A DNA stretch of 64,000 nt, from positions 62,001 through 126,000 of the forward strand of contig PXYT01000003.1 in NCBI GenBank assembly GCA_003023725.1, in the 5' to 3' direction. This DNA is from Sulfobacillus benefaciens. Its GTDB lineage: Bacteria > Bacillota > Sulfobacillia > Sulfobacillales > Sulfobacillaceae. Made by a program: the position numbers and the translations under genes. Below the pieces are notes generated by a model. That model saw only the letters and a program-made list of their open reading frames with translations. It was not told the DNA's origin and searched no databases. Shown here in pieces: positions 7,189 through 15,209 of this stretch (positions are counted from its first letter, which is position 1; every line of letters starts with the position of its first letter).

Positions 7189-8823
7189 TTACGTTAACCC
7201 AAGTTTTTCGCCGCCTCCGCCCCGCGCCGGTCCTTCAGTGGAATCTACGGCATCCAGAGTATCCGTGACCAATACGGTGGTGTTGATGACCATTTTGGCG
7301 ACAGCTAGAGCATTGGACAATGCTTGAACCACCGAAGTCACCGAGTCTAAAATGCGGGATTCTCTAAGATTCTCGTATTGGCCGTTTAAGGCGTTGAGCC
7401 CCAGAGAACTGGAGAGGCTAATGTGCTCCAGCGCTTCGTCGGGTGACACACCGGAATTTTCCGCGAGGGCTCTTAGGGGTTCTTCTAGTGCCTGGCACAG
7501 AATGTTCCGCGCAAGTCTTTGACTTTCGGTATTCCTGTGCTCTGTGACGTTTCGTAAGGCCATGGCCGCATGGACATAGCTGACGCCGCCTCCCAACACT
7601 ACACCTTCCTTGAGGGCGCTTTTGGCGGCGTTAATGGCGTCTTCGGCGCGTTGTGCCCGTTCCTTTTGTTCCACGGTGTTGAGTCCCGAAACGTATAAGG
7701 TAGCGGTGTCACCCGCTAAGCGCGTGAGCCGCTCGGAAAGTTTGTCTTTCTCGAACAGCTGCTCAGTGTGGGCCAGTTGATCGCGAATGGCGTCTTTGCG
7801 TCCAGCGATCAGCTCTAGGGACCCGTGGCCATCGGTGATGGCGGTGTGGTCTTGTGTGATGCGGATGTGAGAGGCAAATCCCAGATCATCCCAGGTGGCG
7901 GCGTCGGGAGACAGGCTTAAGTCGCGGGCAAGAAAACGGGCTGCTGTGAAAATGGCCAGGTCTTCCAAGGCCATTTTACGCCATGGTCCGAATTCCGGTG
8001 CGCGAATGGCCGCAACGGGGTACGGCGTTCTCTCGTTTAGTGAGACGATATGGCTGGTGATGGCCGGGTCAAAGTCTTCCGCAATGATAAGGATACTGTG
8101 GCCACGTTGTGAAGCCTGATCAACGAGTTCATCCAAGACGCCCGGCCGGTCGATTTTTTGGTCGGTGATCAAAAGAGCGGCATCGTCCATTTCAATCACC
8201 ATGCTACGAGGATCGGTGACCAAATGATGCGAGATAAAGCCGCGATCAAATTGCATGCCGCCTTCGAAGAGGACCCGGTCTTGGCCAAAATCCGTCTCGA
8301 TCTCGATATGGCCATCGGCGCCCAGTCGTTCTAGCGCCTCGGCAACCAAATGGCCGAGAGTTGTGTTGCCCGCAGCAATTTTGGCGACGGCTTCTAAACT
8401 GGAAGAATCGTCCAGAGCAAAGCGTTGTGACAAAATCATTTCCAGTGCCTGGTTTCCCCAAATGTCTAGTTGGGCTGTCAAATCCACCGGATTCACGCCT
8501 TGGTCCAACGCGTTTTGCGCATGTTGGATTAAGGCGTCGGCCAAAATCGTGGATGTTGTGGTTCCATCACCGGCCATCTCATTGGTTTGAAAGGCCGCTT
8601 CTCGGATCAGTTGCACACCCATATTTTCAAAGCGGTCCGGCAACTCGATTTCGTTGGCAATAGAAATCCCGTCGTTGGACACGACAGGTTTGCCGATGGG
8701 CCGATCGAGAACCACCAATCGTCCTTTGGGCCCCAAAGTGCCGCGGACAGCCCGAGCTAAAATGTGAACCCCATAGGCTAACGAACGGCGGGCTTCCTGG
8801 TCGAATTGCAGTAGCTTGGGCAT
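7189..8823 (-). CDS. prmG: GroEL-like chaperonin dedicated to the di-iron monooxygenase
   Basis: A 544-residue Hsp60 homologue. It has the ATP-site motifs RGTLGPKGR, VSNDGISI (Asp51) and MAGDGTTTSTIL (Asp86), but its C-terminus is GPARGGGGEKLGLT without the GGM repeats of housekeeping GroEL, and no GroES gene is nearby. Divergent GroEL paralogues in propane and other group 5/6 monooxygenase clusters (PrmG/MimG/BmoG) are needed for folding the hydroxylase; the same job is inferred here. The gene lies 31 bases downstream of the alcohol dehydrogenase gene in the left operon. The protein is clearly divergent from ordinary GroEL and is unlikely to be the cell's main chaperonin. Confidence 0.9.
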   Translation of the reverse strand: MPKLLQFDQEARRSLAYGVHILARAVRGTLGPKGRLVVLDRPIGKPVVSNDGISIANEIELPDRFENMGVQLIREAAFQTNEMAGDGTTTSTILADALIQHAQNALDQGVNPVDLTAQLDIWGNQALEMILSQRFALDDSSSLEAVAKIAAGNTTLGHLVAEALERLGADGHIEIETDFGQDRVLFEGGMQFDRGFISHHLVTDPRSMVIEMDDAALLITDQKIDRPGVLDELVDQASQRGHSILIIAEDFDPAITSHIVSLNERTPYPVAAIRAPEFGPWRKMALEDLAIFTAARFLARDLSLSPDAATWDDLGFASHIRITQDHTAITDGHGSLELIAGRKDAIRDQLAHTEQLFEKDKLSERLTRLAGDTATLYVSGLNTVEQKERAQRAEDAINAAKSALKEGVVLGGGVSYVHAAMALRNVTEHRNTESQRLARNILCQALEEPLRALAENSGVSPDEALEHISLSSSLGLNALNGQYENLRESRILDSVTSVVQALSNALAVAKMVINTTVLVTDTLDAVDSTEGPARGGGGEKLGLT

Positions 8824-8854
8824 TCCTCTCGTCTCCTTTCGTGGATAAGGGGTG

Positions 8855-9886
8855 CTAAGGCATTAGCACTGCACGGCCCATAATTTCTCCGTGTTCCAGC
8901 ATCGCCATGACACGCGGGGCGTCGTCGAGAGGAAATTGCTTGGCGGTGATGACAACCTGGCCTTGGCGGTTCAATTCCATGAGCTCCGCAAGTTCGGTAT
9001 AGGTTCCGACCAAGTTGCCGACAATGTTGATTTCACGGTTCACGAAGTCCAAAGTGGGAACATTCACCGCACCGCCATATCCCACCACCGAATATGTGCC
9101 GCCTTTGGCCAGCATTTCCACACCATGGCGCGGGGTGTCGTGTTCACCCACAAAATCCACCACGATGTCGACCCCATTTTTGGCGATGGCCCGCACGCCA
9201 GCCACACCCCCGTCCGTTCCCGCAAGAACACCGAAGTGCGCTCCAATCTCCTCGGCGAATTGGAGTCGGCTTTTTTGGGTGTCGACGGCAATCACGGTGG
9301 CCGGGGTGAGGGCTCGTATCAGCTGCACGGCGAAGTGCCCCAGGCCGCCAATGCCGATGACGGCAATGTGGGTACCGGGATAACTGAGGGGAATCAGCTT
9401 CTTGACAGCGTGGTAGGCGGTGATGCCGGCGTCGGCAAAGGGAGCCAGGGGCACCGGATCGGTTCCGGGAGCCAAAGGCACAACGGAGCGAACAGAGGTT
9501 TTGAGATACTGAGCATAGCCGCCGTTAGTTCCGTCGAGACCGGGAAAATGGCCGTTTTCACAATACATATCCCGTCCTCGACGGCACGCGGGACAAATTC
9601 CACATGTCATGAGAGGGTGAAGGATAACCGGATCCCCCTTTTTTAGGTGTGTCACGGCCGACCCGGTGGCTTCAACCCATCCCGCGTTTTCATGGCCGAT
9701 GGTGTAGGGCAAGGGAGGATTGCCTAAAGTATCTTTCCAAATGCCGTCCACAATGTGCAAATCTGTACGGCAGACGCCTGCCCCCCCAATTTTGACAATC
9801 ACATCACTTTCCGACTCAATTTCCGGATCATCCACCTCATCAATGGTGATCGGTTCATGGTACGCGTGAATACGTCCTGCTTTCAT
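8855..9886 (-). CDS. Zinc-dependent NAD alcohol dehydrogenase of the monooxygenase operon
   Basis: A 343-residue medium-chain dehydrogenase. The catalytic zinc ligands are Cys39 (VCRTDLHIVDG) and the GHENAG motif with His64/Glu65. The structural zinc site is Cys95, Cys98, Cys101 and Cys109 (CGICPACRRGRDMYC). The Rossmann motif GIGGLGHFAVQ lies near residue 175. ATG 9886 has ACAGGAGGC upstream. In propane monooxygenase clusters such an enzyme oxidises the alcohol made by the monooxygenase (propan-2-ol to acetone, or a primary alcohol to the aldehyde); which one applies cannot be read from the sequence. It is the third gene of the left operon, 54 bases after the DUF59 gene. Confidence 0.92.
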   Translation of the reverse strand: MKAGRIHAYHEPITIDEVDDPEIESESDVIVKIGGAGVCRTDLHIVDGIWKDTLGNPPLPYTIGHENAGWVEATGSAVTHLKKGDPVILHPLMTCGICPACRRGRDMYCENGHFPGLDGTNGGYAQYLKTSVRSVVPLAPGTDPVPLAPFADAGITAYHAVKKLIPLSYPGTHIAVIGIGGLGHFAVQLIRALTPATVIAVDTQKSRLQFAEEIGAHFGVLAGTDGGVAGVRAIAKNGVDIVVDFVGEHDTPRHGVEMLAKGGTYSVVGYGGAVNVPTLDFVNREINIVGNLVGTYTELAELMELNRQGQVVITAKQFPLDDAPRVMAMLEHGEIMGRAVLMP

Positions 9887-9940
9887 CGGCTAATGCCTCC
9901 TGTCATGTAGTGAAAGGCACAAATCATTTCGAACGAAATT

Positions 9941-10693
9941 CTAGCTCTGGTCCACAAGGGGTAAGGATACCAGAGGAGATCTCCCCTCGGGCTGGTACCG
10001 GACGCGAAGCAGTCCCCGGCAAATATGAGCGTTGGACTCCATATTCAGCGTGATGAGGCGAAGCTGGTGGAAGTGACGTTCCCACATCTCGCCTGTCACT
10101 GCTTTCCCGCTCGTCCCGGTTATGGCCGGATCGTGATCACCAGAAGCAATACCTAACTTCTGGGCCAAAAGGTAGTAGCGATCCCACAGCTGTTGGCCCT
10201 CACGCGAAGTGGTCAAATGTCTCTTCAGTTCTTTCCAGTTACCTGGAATCCAATCCGCGACATTGAGTCCATCTCGGGTAAGTAAGTCTACAATATATTT
10301 TTGCCGTGCGTAAAAAGCTTTTTCGGCAAATGTTCGGCGCAATTTTTCCAAATCACCTGGTGATTCTGAAAATATTTCGGGAAATGTTTTGTGCTCAGCG
10401 ATTCCGGCGTTGAGCCTGGTGGAACTTTCGTGGTCATCTAAGATGACCCGCACTTGCTTGACCCACGGCAGCGAGCTGAGAGCTTGATCGATATCTTCCA
10501 TCATTATAAAAGCAAAATTGGGCGAGCACCAATAGGTTGGCAACCCCAAGGTTACACAGACACGCCCTTGGTTGATGGAGATTCCTTTCACAAAATCGAG
10601 CTCTGAAATGGATTGATCGAGTTCCGGATCATAGACGGTGTCCAGGGCTTTCCGGATATCGGCGAGATAACGGTCATTGTCTAAGATGTTCAT
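9941..10693 (-). CDS. MIP18/DUF59-domain metal-cluster assembly protein with extra C-terminal domain
   Basis: A 250-residue protein. Residues 8-100 are a DUF59/MIP18-like domain: DPELDQSISELDFVKGI matches the family's DPE(I/L)xxSIxDLGxV motif, and PTYWCSPNFA keeps the single conserved cysteine that binds metal or FeS intermediates. The remaining 150 residues (PGDLEKLRRTFAEKAFYARQ onwards) match nothing I can name and are not part of the usual 100-residue family. Genes of this type recur between the amidohydrolase and dehydrogenase of propane monooxygenase clusters. A role in di-iron centre or [2Fe-2S] reductase maturation is plausible but inferred. It lies 14 bases downstream of the amidohydrolase gene. 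Confidence 0.82.
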   Translation of the reverse strand: MNILDNDRYLADIRKALDTVYDPELDQSISELDFVKGISINQGRVCVTLGLPTYWCSPNFAFIMMEDIDQALSSLPWVKQVRVILDDHESSTRLNAGIAEHKTFPEIFSESPGDLEKLRRTFAEKAFYARQKYIVDLLTRDGLNVADWIPGNWKELKRHLTTSREGQQLWDRYYLLAQKLGIASGDHDPAITGTSGKAVTGEMWERHFHQLRLITLNMESNAHICRGLLRVRYQPEGRSPLVSLPLVDQS

Positions 10694-10707
10694 AGCTTGT
10701 TCCTTTC

Positions 10708-11739
10708 TTAACCGGCTTGGTGAACCCGTTGGCCTATCACATCGTGTTGCAACTCGGAAATTCTGGCGGGCACATCAATTTGGTAGAGACGGGCCGCGTT
10801 CAATCCCAAAATCTTTTTCTTGATATCTTTGGTAAGCTGGACGCCGGTTTCTTGAGCAATGTCCTCTGGCAATTCAAAGTTCAGGAACATGTCAATCAGC
10901 CACTTGGGATGCCACAATGCGTAGTCACTGCCGAAAACAATACGATCTTCGTTCAGCCAGTACAGTAACTCACTGATGATTTGAGCGAAATATCGAGGCC
11001 GGGTATAAATAAAGGCGTCGGCTACGGCGAGCCCGGCGTAGATATTAGGATCCTGGGTTGCAATCCAGCAAAATTGTTCGAGCCTTGGCAGACCCACATG
11101 CTCCACGATAAAGTTGAGTTCGGGAAAGGCGCTGGCGGCGTCATCGACGTCCGAGACGTCAAAGGCATCCATGTTAAGGGGTTTGATGGTTGGACCTTTG
11201 TGAACATGGATGTTGCGAATACCCAGCTGGAGGCACTTAGCCAGATATCTTTGGGTCCAGGGGTCTGCCAGCCGGTATCCTTTGGACGATCCGTGCCACT
11301 CTGCTGTGTACAGTTTGACGCCCTGCAGATGGTAGTCTTTGGCCCATTGTTCCAATCGTTCTAAACCTTCCTCTCCATCTCGTGGGTCAAAGTAGCCATT
11401 TCCGATAAGGCGTCCCGGATATTTTTGGGCCAGAGCATAATTTTTTGCGACATTTCCAAACGGTTCTTTGTAAAAATCGGTAAGTCCAACCGGCTGGAAA
11501 ATGGCCACGTCCACGCTGCCTTCCTCGAACACATCGTGAATAAACGTCTGTTCGTCGTAGTGGATAAATTTGTCGTGTGGCCAAAGCCATTCCTTGGGAC
11601 TGAGGTTGCGGTGATAGTCATAAAAGCAGTCAATGAACTCCGCCCCGTGACGGTTTTTTTGGTTAGCGACACTACCATCCCACAAGGCCACATGTCCGTC
11701 CACAACAAAAATTTCCTCGCCGTCGGCCGTTTTAACCAT
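10708..11739 (-). CDS. Amidohydrolase_2 family hydrolase of the propane monooxygenase cluster
   Basis: ATG 11739 is the clear start, with AGGAGGTAAAAATC directly before it; the open frame further upstream crosses the promoter. The 343-residue product is a metal-dependent TIM-barrel hydrolase of the amidohydrolase_2 class (PF04909). Recognisable pieces are VVDGHVALWDG near the N-terminus (a variant of the first metal motif), HVHKGP, VEHVGLP and FGSDYALWHP. Homologues sit in actinobacterial prm/mim clusters, where they are needed for a working hydroxylase or act on a metabolite; the reaction is not known. It is the first gene of the left operon, 103 bases downstream of the leftward -24/-12 promoter. 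Confidence 0.85.
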   Translation of the reverse strand: MVKTADGEEIFVVDGHVALWDGSVANQKNRHGAEFIDCFYDYHRNLSPKEWLWPHDKFIHYDEQTFIHDVFEEGSVDVAIFQPVGLTDFYKEPFGNVAKNYALAQKYPGRLIGNGYFDPRDGEEGLERLEQWAKDYHLQGVKLYTAEWHGSSKGYRLADPWTQRYLAKCLQLGIRNIHVHKGPTIKPLNMDAFDVSDVDDAASAFPELNFIVEHVGLPRLEQFCWIATQDPNIYAGLAVADAFIYTRPRYFAQIISELLYWLNEDRIVFGSDYALWHPKWLIDMFLNFELPEDIAQETGVQLTKDIKKKILGLNAARLYQIDVPARISELQHDVIGQRVHQAG

Positions 11740-11841
11740 GATTTTTACCTCCTCAAAATGTAGTGTGAGAACATTCCCGTCTTCGGCACCTTCTGGGAGC
11801 GAGCCGGGTTGAGCCGCGCGGGTTCTCACTAAAAAACTATA

Positions 11842-11857
11842 AGCACGTTTCGTGCCA
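11842..11857 (-). promoter_or_regulatory. Sigma-54 (-24/-12) promoter of the left (amidohydrolase) operon
   Basis: On the minus strand the site reads TGGCACGAAACGTGCT, fitting the consensus TGGCACnnnnnTTGCW with GG and GC exactly ten bases apart. Transcription should start near 11830, leaving a leader of about 90 bases before ATG 11739. It differs from the rightward promoter at 12234 at only two of 17 positions. Confidence 0.85.
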
Positions 11858-11933
11858 ACTGATCCCCAAGGTGATGTCACCCTATTCTTGCTGATATTCG
11901 CACGCCTTGATGACCGCCTAACCGCTTGCCGAG

Positions 11934-11984
11934 TGTTGCACGGCAAAGAAACCGTTGCAATATGCGACAATTAAAATAATTGTC
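11934..11984. promoter_or_regulatory. Candidate upstream activator site, left copy
   Basis: TGTTGCA at 11934-11940 and TGCGACA at 11963-11969 form a near-perfect inverted pair separated by 22 bases, about 80-110 bases upstream of the leftward -24/-12 element. Overlapping its right arm is a 19-base inverted repeat, GACAATTA-AAA-TAATTGTC (11966-11984). Spacing and position suit binding of the enhancer-binding regulator; this is inferred. Confidence 0.55.
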
Positions 11985-12133
11985 ATTTATGGCTATAATC
12001 ATAATAAATTTTCGGAAAATCAGCATGAGAATATCGGGCTGGCAATGTGGAACCATGTCAATTATCACAATATAGCTCCGGCCACTGTACCGGAACTGCA
12101 CGGCGAGACTGATAAGAAGCCAAAGACACACGT

Positions 12134-12170
12134 TGTTGCACAATGCTACAGCCTTGTTTCCGCTGCAACA
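12134..12170. promoter_or_regulatory. Candidate upstream activator site, right copy
   Basis: TGTTGCA at 12134-12140 and TGCAACA at 12164-12170 are a perfect inverted pair 23 bases apart, with centres 30 bases (three helical turns) from each other. It lies 64-100 bases upstream of the rightward -24/-12 promoter and has the same layout as the left copy at 11934. Confidence 0.55.
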
Positions 12171-12197
12171 CCTATGGCGCGCGGAACAGTGAAAAAA

Positions 12198-12213
12198 CGG
12201 CATAAGATGTGCG
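12198..12213 (+). promoter_or_regulatory. Second -24/-12-like element upstream of the monooxygenase promoter
   Basis: CGGCATAAGATGTGCG keeps GG and GC ten bases apart and repeats the core GGCATnAnATGTGC of the main promoter 36 bases downstream. It lacks the leading T and the trailing T. It may be a weaker promoter or a relic of a tandem duplication. Confidence 0.4.
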
Positions 12214-12233
12214 GTTTTTTGAGATCGGACAAA

Positions 12234-12249
12234 TGGCATGAAATGTGCT
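12234..12249 (+). promoter_or_regulatory. Sigma-54 (-24/-12) promoter of the monooxygenase operon
   Basis: TGGCATGAAATGTGCT matches the sigma-54 consensus with GG (12235-12236) and GC (12247-12248) exactly ten bases apart. Transcription would start near 12260, about 150 bases before the hydroxylase gene. It nearly duplicates the divergent promoter at 11842-11857. Confidence 0.85.
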
Positions 12250-12409
12250 TGATCAAAAAGGCGGGGGGCGTGACAACGTTCTTCAACCGACGGAACATCG
12301 GTGTTTATTCGCGGCGAGATCAAACGTCTGCACCTCCGTATCCTATGCTTTCCGGTCCGGAGGATGTGCACGTAAGGTGAAAGACAGTGACAAAGGGGGT
12401 TAATCATTA

Positions 12410-14068
12410 ATGGCAACGCCTTTATCGAAGATTACGGGGCAACGGGGCATTAGTTTGGCGGAAGCTGCCCGCCGGGTTGCCGACCTGGGTTGGCTGCCGT
12501 CATATGCCCAAGAGTCGTTGAAATATCCGACGGACTATAAGTTTGCCAAAGCGCCTAAAGACCCGATGAAACAGGTTCTACGCTCATATTTCCCCATGCA
12601 GGAAGAAAAGGACAACAGGGTGTATGGGGCTTTGGATGCCGGACTTCGGGGGAATATGTTTCGAACCGTGGAACCGCGCTGGATTGAGTGGATGAAGCTC
12701 TTTCTGGCGATTATTCCTTTTCCGGAAATTTCCGCGGCCCGCTCCATGGCCATCGAAGCTAATGTGGTTCCGGGGCACAACTTGCGGACGGGATACACCA
12801 TGCAAATGGTGGACGAAATGCGGCATTCGACCATTCAGATGAACCTGAAAAAGTGGTATATGGAGAACTACATTGACCCTTCTGGTTTTGACATTACCGA
12901 AGCGGCTTTTGGAAAGTGCTATGCCACCACGATTGGCCGTCAATTTGGAGAGGGGTTCATCACCGGTGACGCCATTACCGCCACCAATATTTATTTGCAG
13001 GTGGTGGCGGAAACCGCTTTTACCAACACCCTCTTTGTGGCCATGCCGTCCGAGGCTGCCCGCAACGGAGACTATGCTTTGCCAACCGTTTTTCTGTCCG
13101 TTCAATCCGACGAGTCGAGGCACATCGGCAACGGACATTCGACGTTAATGTCCGTTCTCAATGATCCAGACAATCATTTACTGCTGGAGCGGGATATCCG
13201 CTATGCGTTTTGGCAAAATCATGCCATTGTGGACGCGGCAATCGGAACGATTATTGAATACGGCACCAAAGATCGCCGCAAGGACAAAGAGTCGTACGCC
13301 GAATTGTGGCAGCGTTGGATTTTTGATGACTACTATCGCAGTTATTTGCTTCCATTAGAAAAATATGGTCTGAAGATTCACCATGACGATGTTCAGGCGG
13401 CGTGGGATCGGATTATTAAAAAGGATTACGTGCATTATGTCGCACAATTCTTTTCCGCCGGATGGCCGGTCAATTTCTGGCGTATTGATCCGTTGGACGA
13501 GCGGGACTTTGAATGGTTCGAATACAAGTATCCCGGCTGGTATAACAAATTCGGCGCTTGGTGGGAGAATTACCGCAAGTTGTCCCGTCCCGGCAGCACA
13601 CCCGTGGTGTTTGCCGACACTGGGTACGTCTACCCGCACCGTTGCTGGAGTTGTCTGGTGCCTTGCCTCATACGTGAGGACATGGTGGTGGACGAGGTGG
13701 ACGGGCAACTGTACACCTATTGCTCGGAGCAGTGCCGGTGGACCCACAAGGTGGCGTTTGCCAATGAATATGCCGGAAGACCGACTCCCGCCATGGGCCG
13801 CTTTAGCGGACGGCGGCAGTGGGAGGAAGTCTATCATGGATGGGATTTGGCGGACATTATCAAGGATCTGGGGTTTGTGCGCTCCGATGGGAAAACTTTG
13901 GTGCCGCAGCCACATCTGGAGTTTGACGATTCGGAGATGTGGACTCTTGATCACGTACGCGGCTATGAGTTGCGCAGTCCGCTGATCGATCTGCGCCAAA
14001 TGAGCTCCGAAGAGCGAACCCGGCATATTGAGCAATACCGCAGTGGTTTCACGGTGCACAAAATTTGA
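12410..14068 (+). CDS. prmA: Propane-type soluble di-iron monooxygenase, hydroxylase alpha subunit
   Basis: A 552-residue subunit that carries the di-iron active site. The ligands are Glu106, Glu136 and His139 (DEMRH), Glu201, Glu235 and His238 (DESRH). The intervals 30/3/62/34/3 are identical to those of methane monooxygenase MmoX (114, 144, 147, 209, 243, 246). Near the C-terminus CWSCLVPC...YCSEQCRW is a four-cysteine YHS/TRASH-like segment typical of propane and phenol-type alpha subunits. The subunit order alpha-reductase-beta-coupling is that of prmABCD (group 5). Expected chemistry: O2-dependent hydroxylation of propane or similar short alkanes, phenols or ketones. AAAGGGGG lies ahead of ATG 12410. 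First gene of the right, sigma-54-controlled operon. Confidence 0.96.
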   Translation: MATPLSKITGQRGISLAEAARRVADLGWLPSYAQESLKYPTDYKFAKAPKDPMKQVLRSYFPMQEEKDNRVYGALDAGLRGNMFRTVEPRWIEWMKLFLAIIPFPEISAARSMAIEANVVPGHNLRTGYTMQMVDEMRHSTIQMNLKKWYMENYIDPSGFDITEAAFGKCYATTIGRQFGEGFITGDAITATNIYLQVVAETAFTNTLFVAMPSEAARNGDYALPTVFLSVQSDESRHIGNGHSTLMSVLNDPDNHLLLERDIRYAFWQNHAIVDAAIGTIIEYGTKDRRKDKESYAELWQRWIFDDYYRSYLLPLEKYGLKIHHDDVQAAWDRIIKKDYVHYVAQFFSAGWPVNFWRIDPLDERDFEWFEYKYPGWYNKFGAWWENYRKLSRPGSTPVVFADTGYVYPHRCWSCLVPCLIREDMVVDEVDGQLYTYCSEQCRWTHKVAFANEYAGRPTPAMGRFSGRRQWEEVYHGWDLADIIKDLGFVRSDGKTLVPQPHLEFDDSEMWTLDHVRGYELRSPLIDLRQMSSEERTRHIEQYRSGFTVHKI

Positions 14069-14137
14069 AGACCTGAGCGCCCTGGGATAAATAAGTCCCT
14101 GGGGGATTATACGGGAAGGGCAGGGGGAGGGGACGAC

Positions 14138-15202
14138 ATGCCATACACGGTGCGTCTCGAACCGATTGGAATCGAGATGGAAGTCGAAGAAGGAGAGACT
14201 ATACTGCAGGCCGCCTTCCGGCAAGGAATTATGCTGATGCATGGATGCAAGGAGGGGCAATGCGCCAGTTGCAAATCCATTTTGTTGGATGGCGACATTG
14301 AGTTGTTGCGTCACTCCACTTTTGCACTGCCGGACTATGAACGGGAACAAGACTATATTCTTCTATGCCGGAGTATGGCCTATAGTGACTTGAGTGTCGA
14401 ACTGCTGAACTACGATGAAGAAATTCTCAAACTGGCGATTCCCGTAAAGTCCTATCCGGCCAGAGTCAGCGGCATAGAGCGGCTCACCCATGACATGCGT
14501 TTGTTGCGGATACGTTTGAACGATGCGGCCCGTTTCAAGTTCCATGCGGGACAATATGTCGATCTCACCGCTGCGCAGTATGGCGTGACGAGATCGTACT
14601 CCATGGCCAGTACGCCTTCATCATCCCGAGAGCTGGATTTTATCATCAAAGTCTACCCTGGCGGCAAATTCTCTTCGCTTGTAGATGGAATTCTCAAGGA
14701 AGGCGACGCGATCACGGTAACCGGTCCTTATGGAATTTGTTGTAGGCGTGACAATAACGGTCCCTTAATTCTTGTTGGTGGGGGGTCCGGGATGGCACCT
14801 TTGCTGTCGATCTTCAATGACATGATTGAGCAAGGACAGGACCGTCCGGTTACCTTCTTTTATGGTGCAAGGCGGCCTCAGGATCTCTTTGGCATCGATC
14901 AAATTGAAAAGGCCGGACAACGCCTTTCCACCTTCCGCTTTGTGAGTGGATTGTCCGATGTGACGGAGCAAGACGCCTTGGATGGAGAAACGGGGCTGAT
15001 CCACGAAGTGGTTCAAAGACAGCTGGACCGTGTAACAGATGATACGACCGAGGCTTATGTGTGCGGGCCGCCCCCTCTTATCGACGCAGTCATCCCGGTG
15101 TTACGGATAAAAGGCGTCGACGTTGAACGCATCTATTTTGACAAATTCTTTGCCGCATCCCCCATTGAGTCCGAAATGAATCCCTATGCCAAAGGAGAGT
15201 GA
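14138..15202 (+). CDS. prmB: Propane-type monooxygenase, FAD/[2Fe-2S] reductase
   Basis: A 354-residue NAD(P)H-dependent reductase that feeds electrons to the hydroxylase. The N-terminal plant-type ferredoxin domain has Cys37, Cys42, Cys45 (HGCKEGQCASC) and Cys77 (ILLCRS). It is followed by a ferredoxin-NADP reductase module with FAD motif RSYSMAS, pyridine-nucleotide motif VGGGSGMAPLLS and the terminal CGPPPLIDA. Length and order are standard for the family. GGGAGGGG lies before ATG 14138. It lies 69 bases after the alpha subunit gene, and its last codons overlap the ribosome site of the next gene. Confidence 0.95.
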   Translation: MPYTVRLEPIGIEMEVEEGETILQAAFRQGIMLMHGCKEGQCASCKSILLDGDIELLRHSTFALPDYEREQDYILLCRSMAYSDLSVELLNYDEEILKLAIPVKSYPARVSGIERLTHDMRLLRIRLNDAARFKFHAGQYVDLTAAQYGVTRSYSMASTPSSSRELDFIIKVYPGGKFSSLVDGILKEGDAITVTGPYGICCRRDNNGPLILVGGGSGMAPLLSIFNDMIEQGQDRPVTFFYGARRPQDLFGIDQIEKAGQRLSTFRFVSGLSDVTEQDALDGETGLIHEVVQRQLDRVTDDTTEAYVCGPPPLIDAVIPVLRIKGVDVERIYFDKFFAASPIESEMNPYAKGE

Positions 15203-15209
15203 TGAAGTG

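Noticed and set aside
7189-8823. Treating the chaperonin as the housekeeping GroEL
   Set aside because: No GroES gene, no GGM tail, divergent sequence and a location inside the monooxygenase operon.
13355-14350. 331-codon minus-strand frame over prmA and prmB
   Set aside because: Antisense to two strongly supported genes; no domain and no ribosome site.
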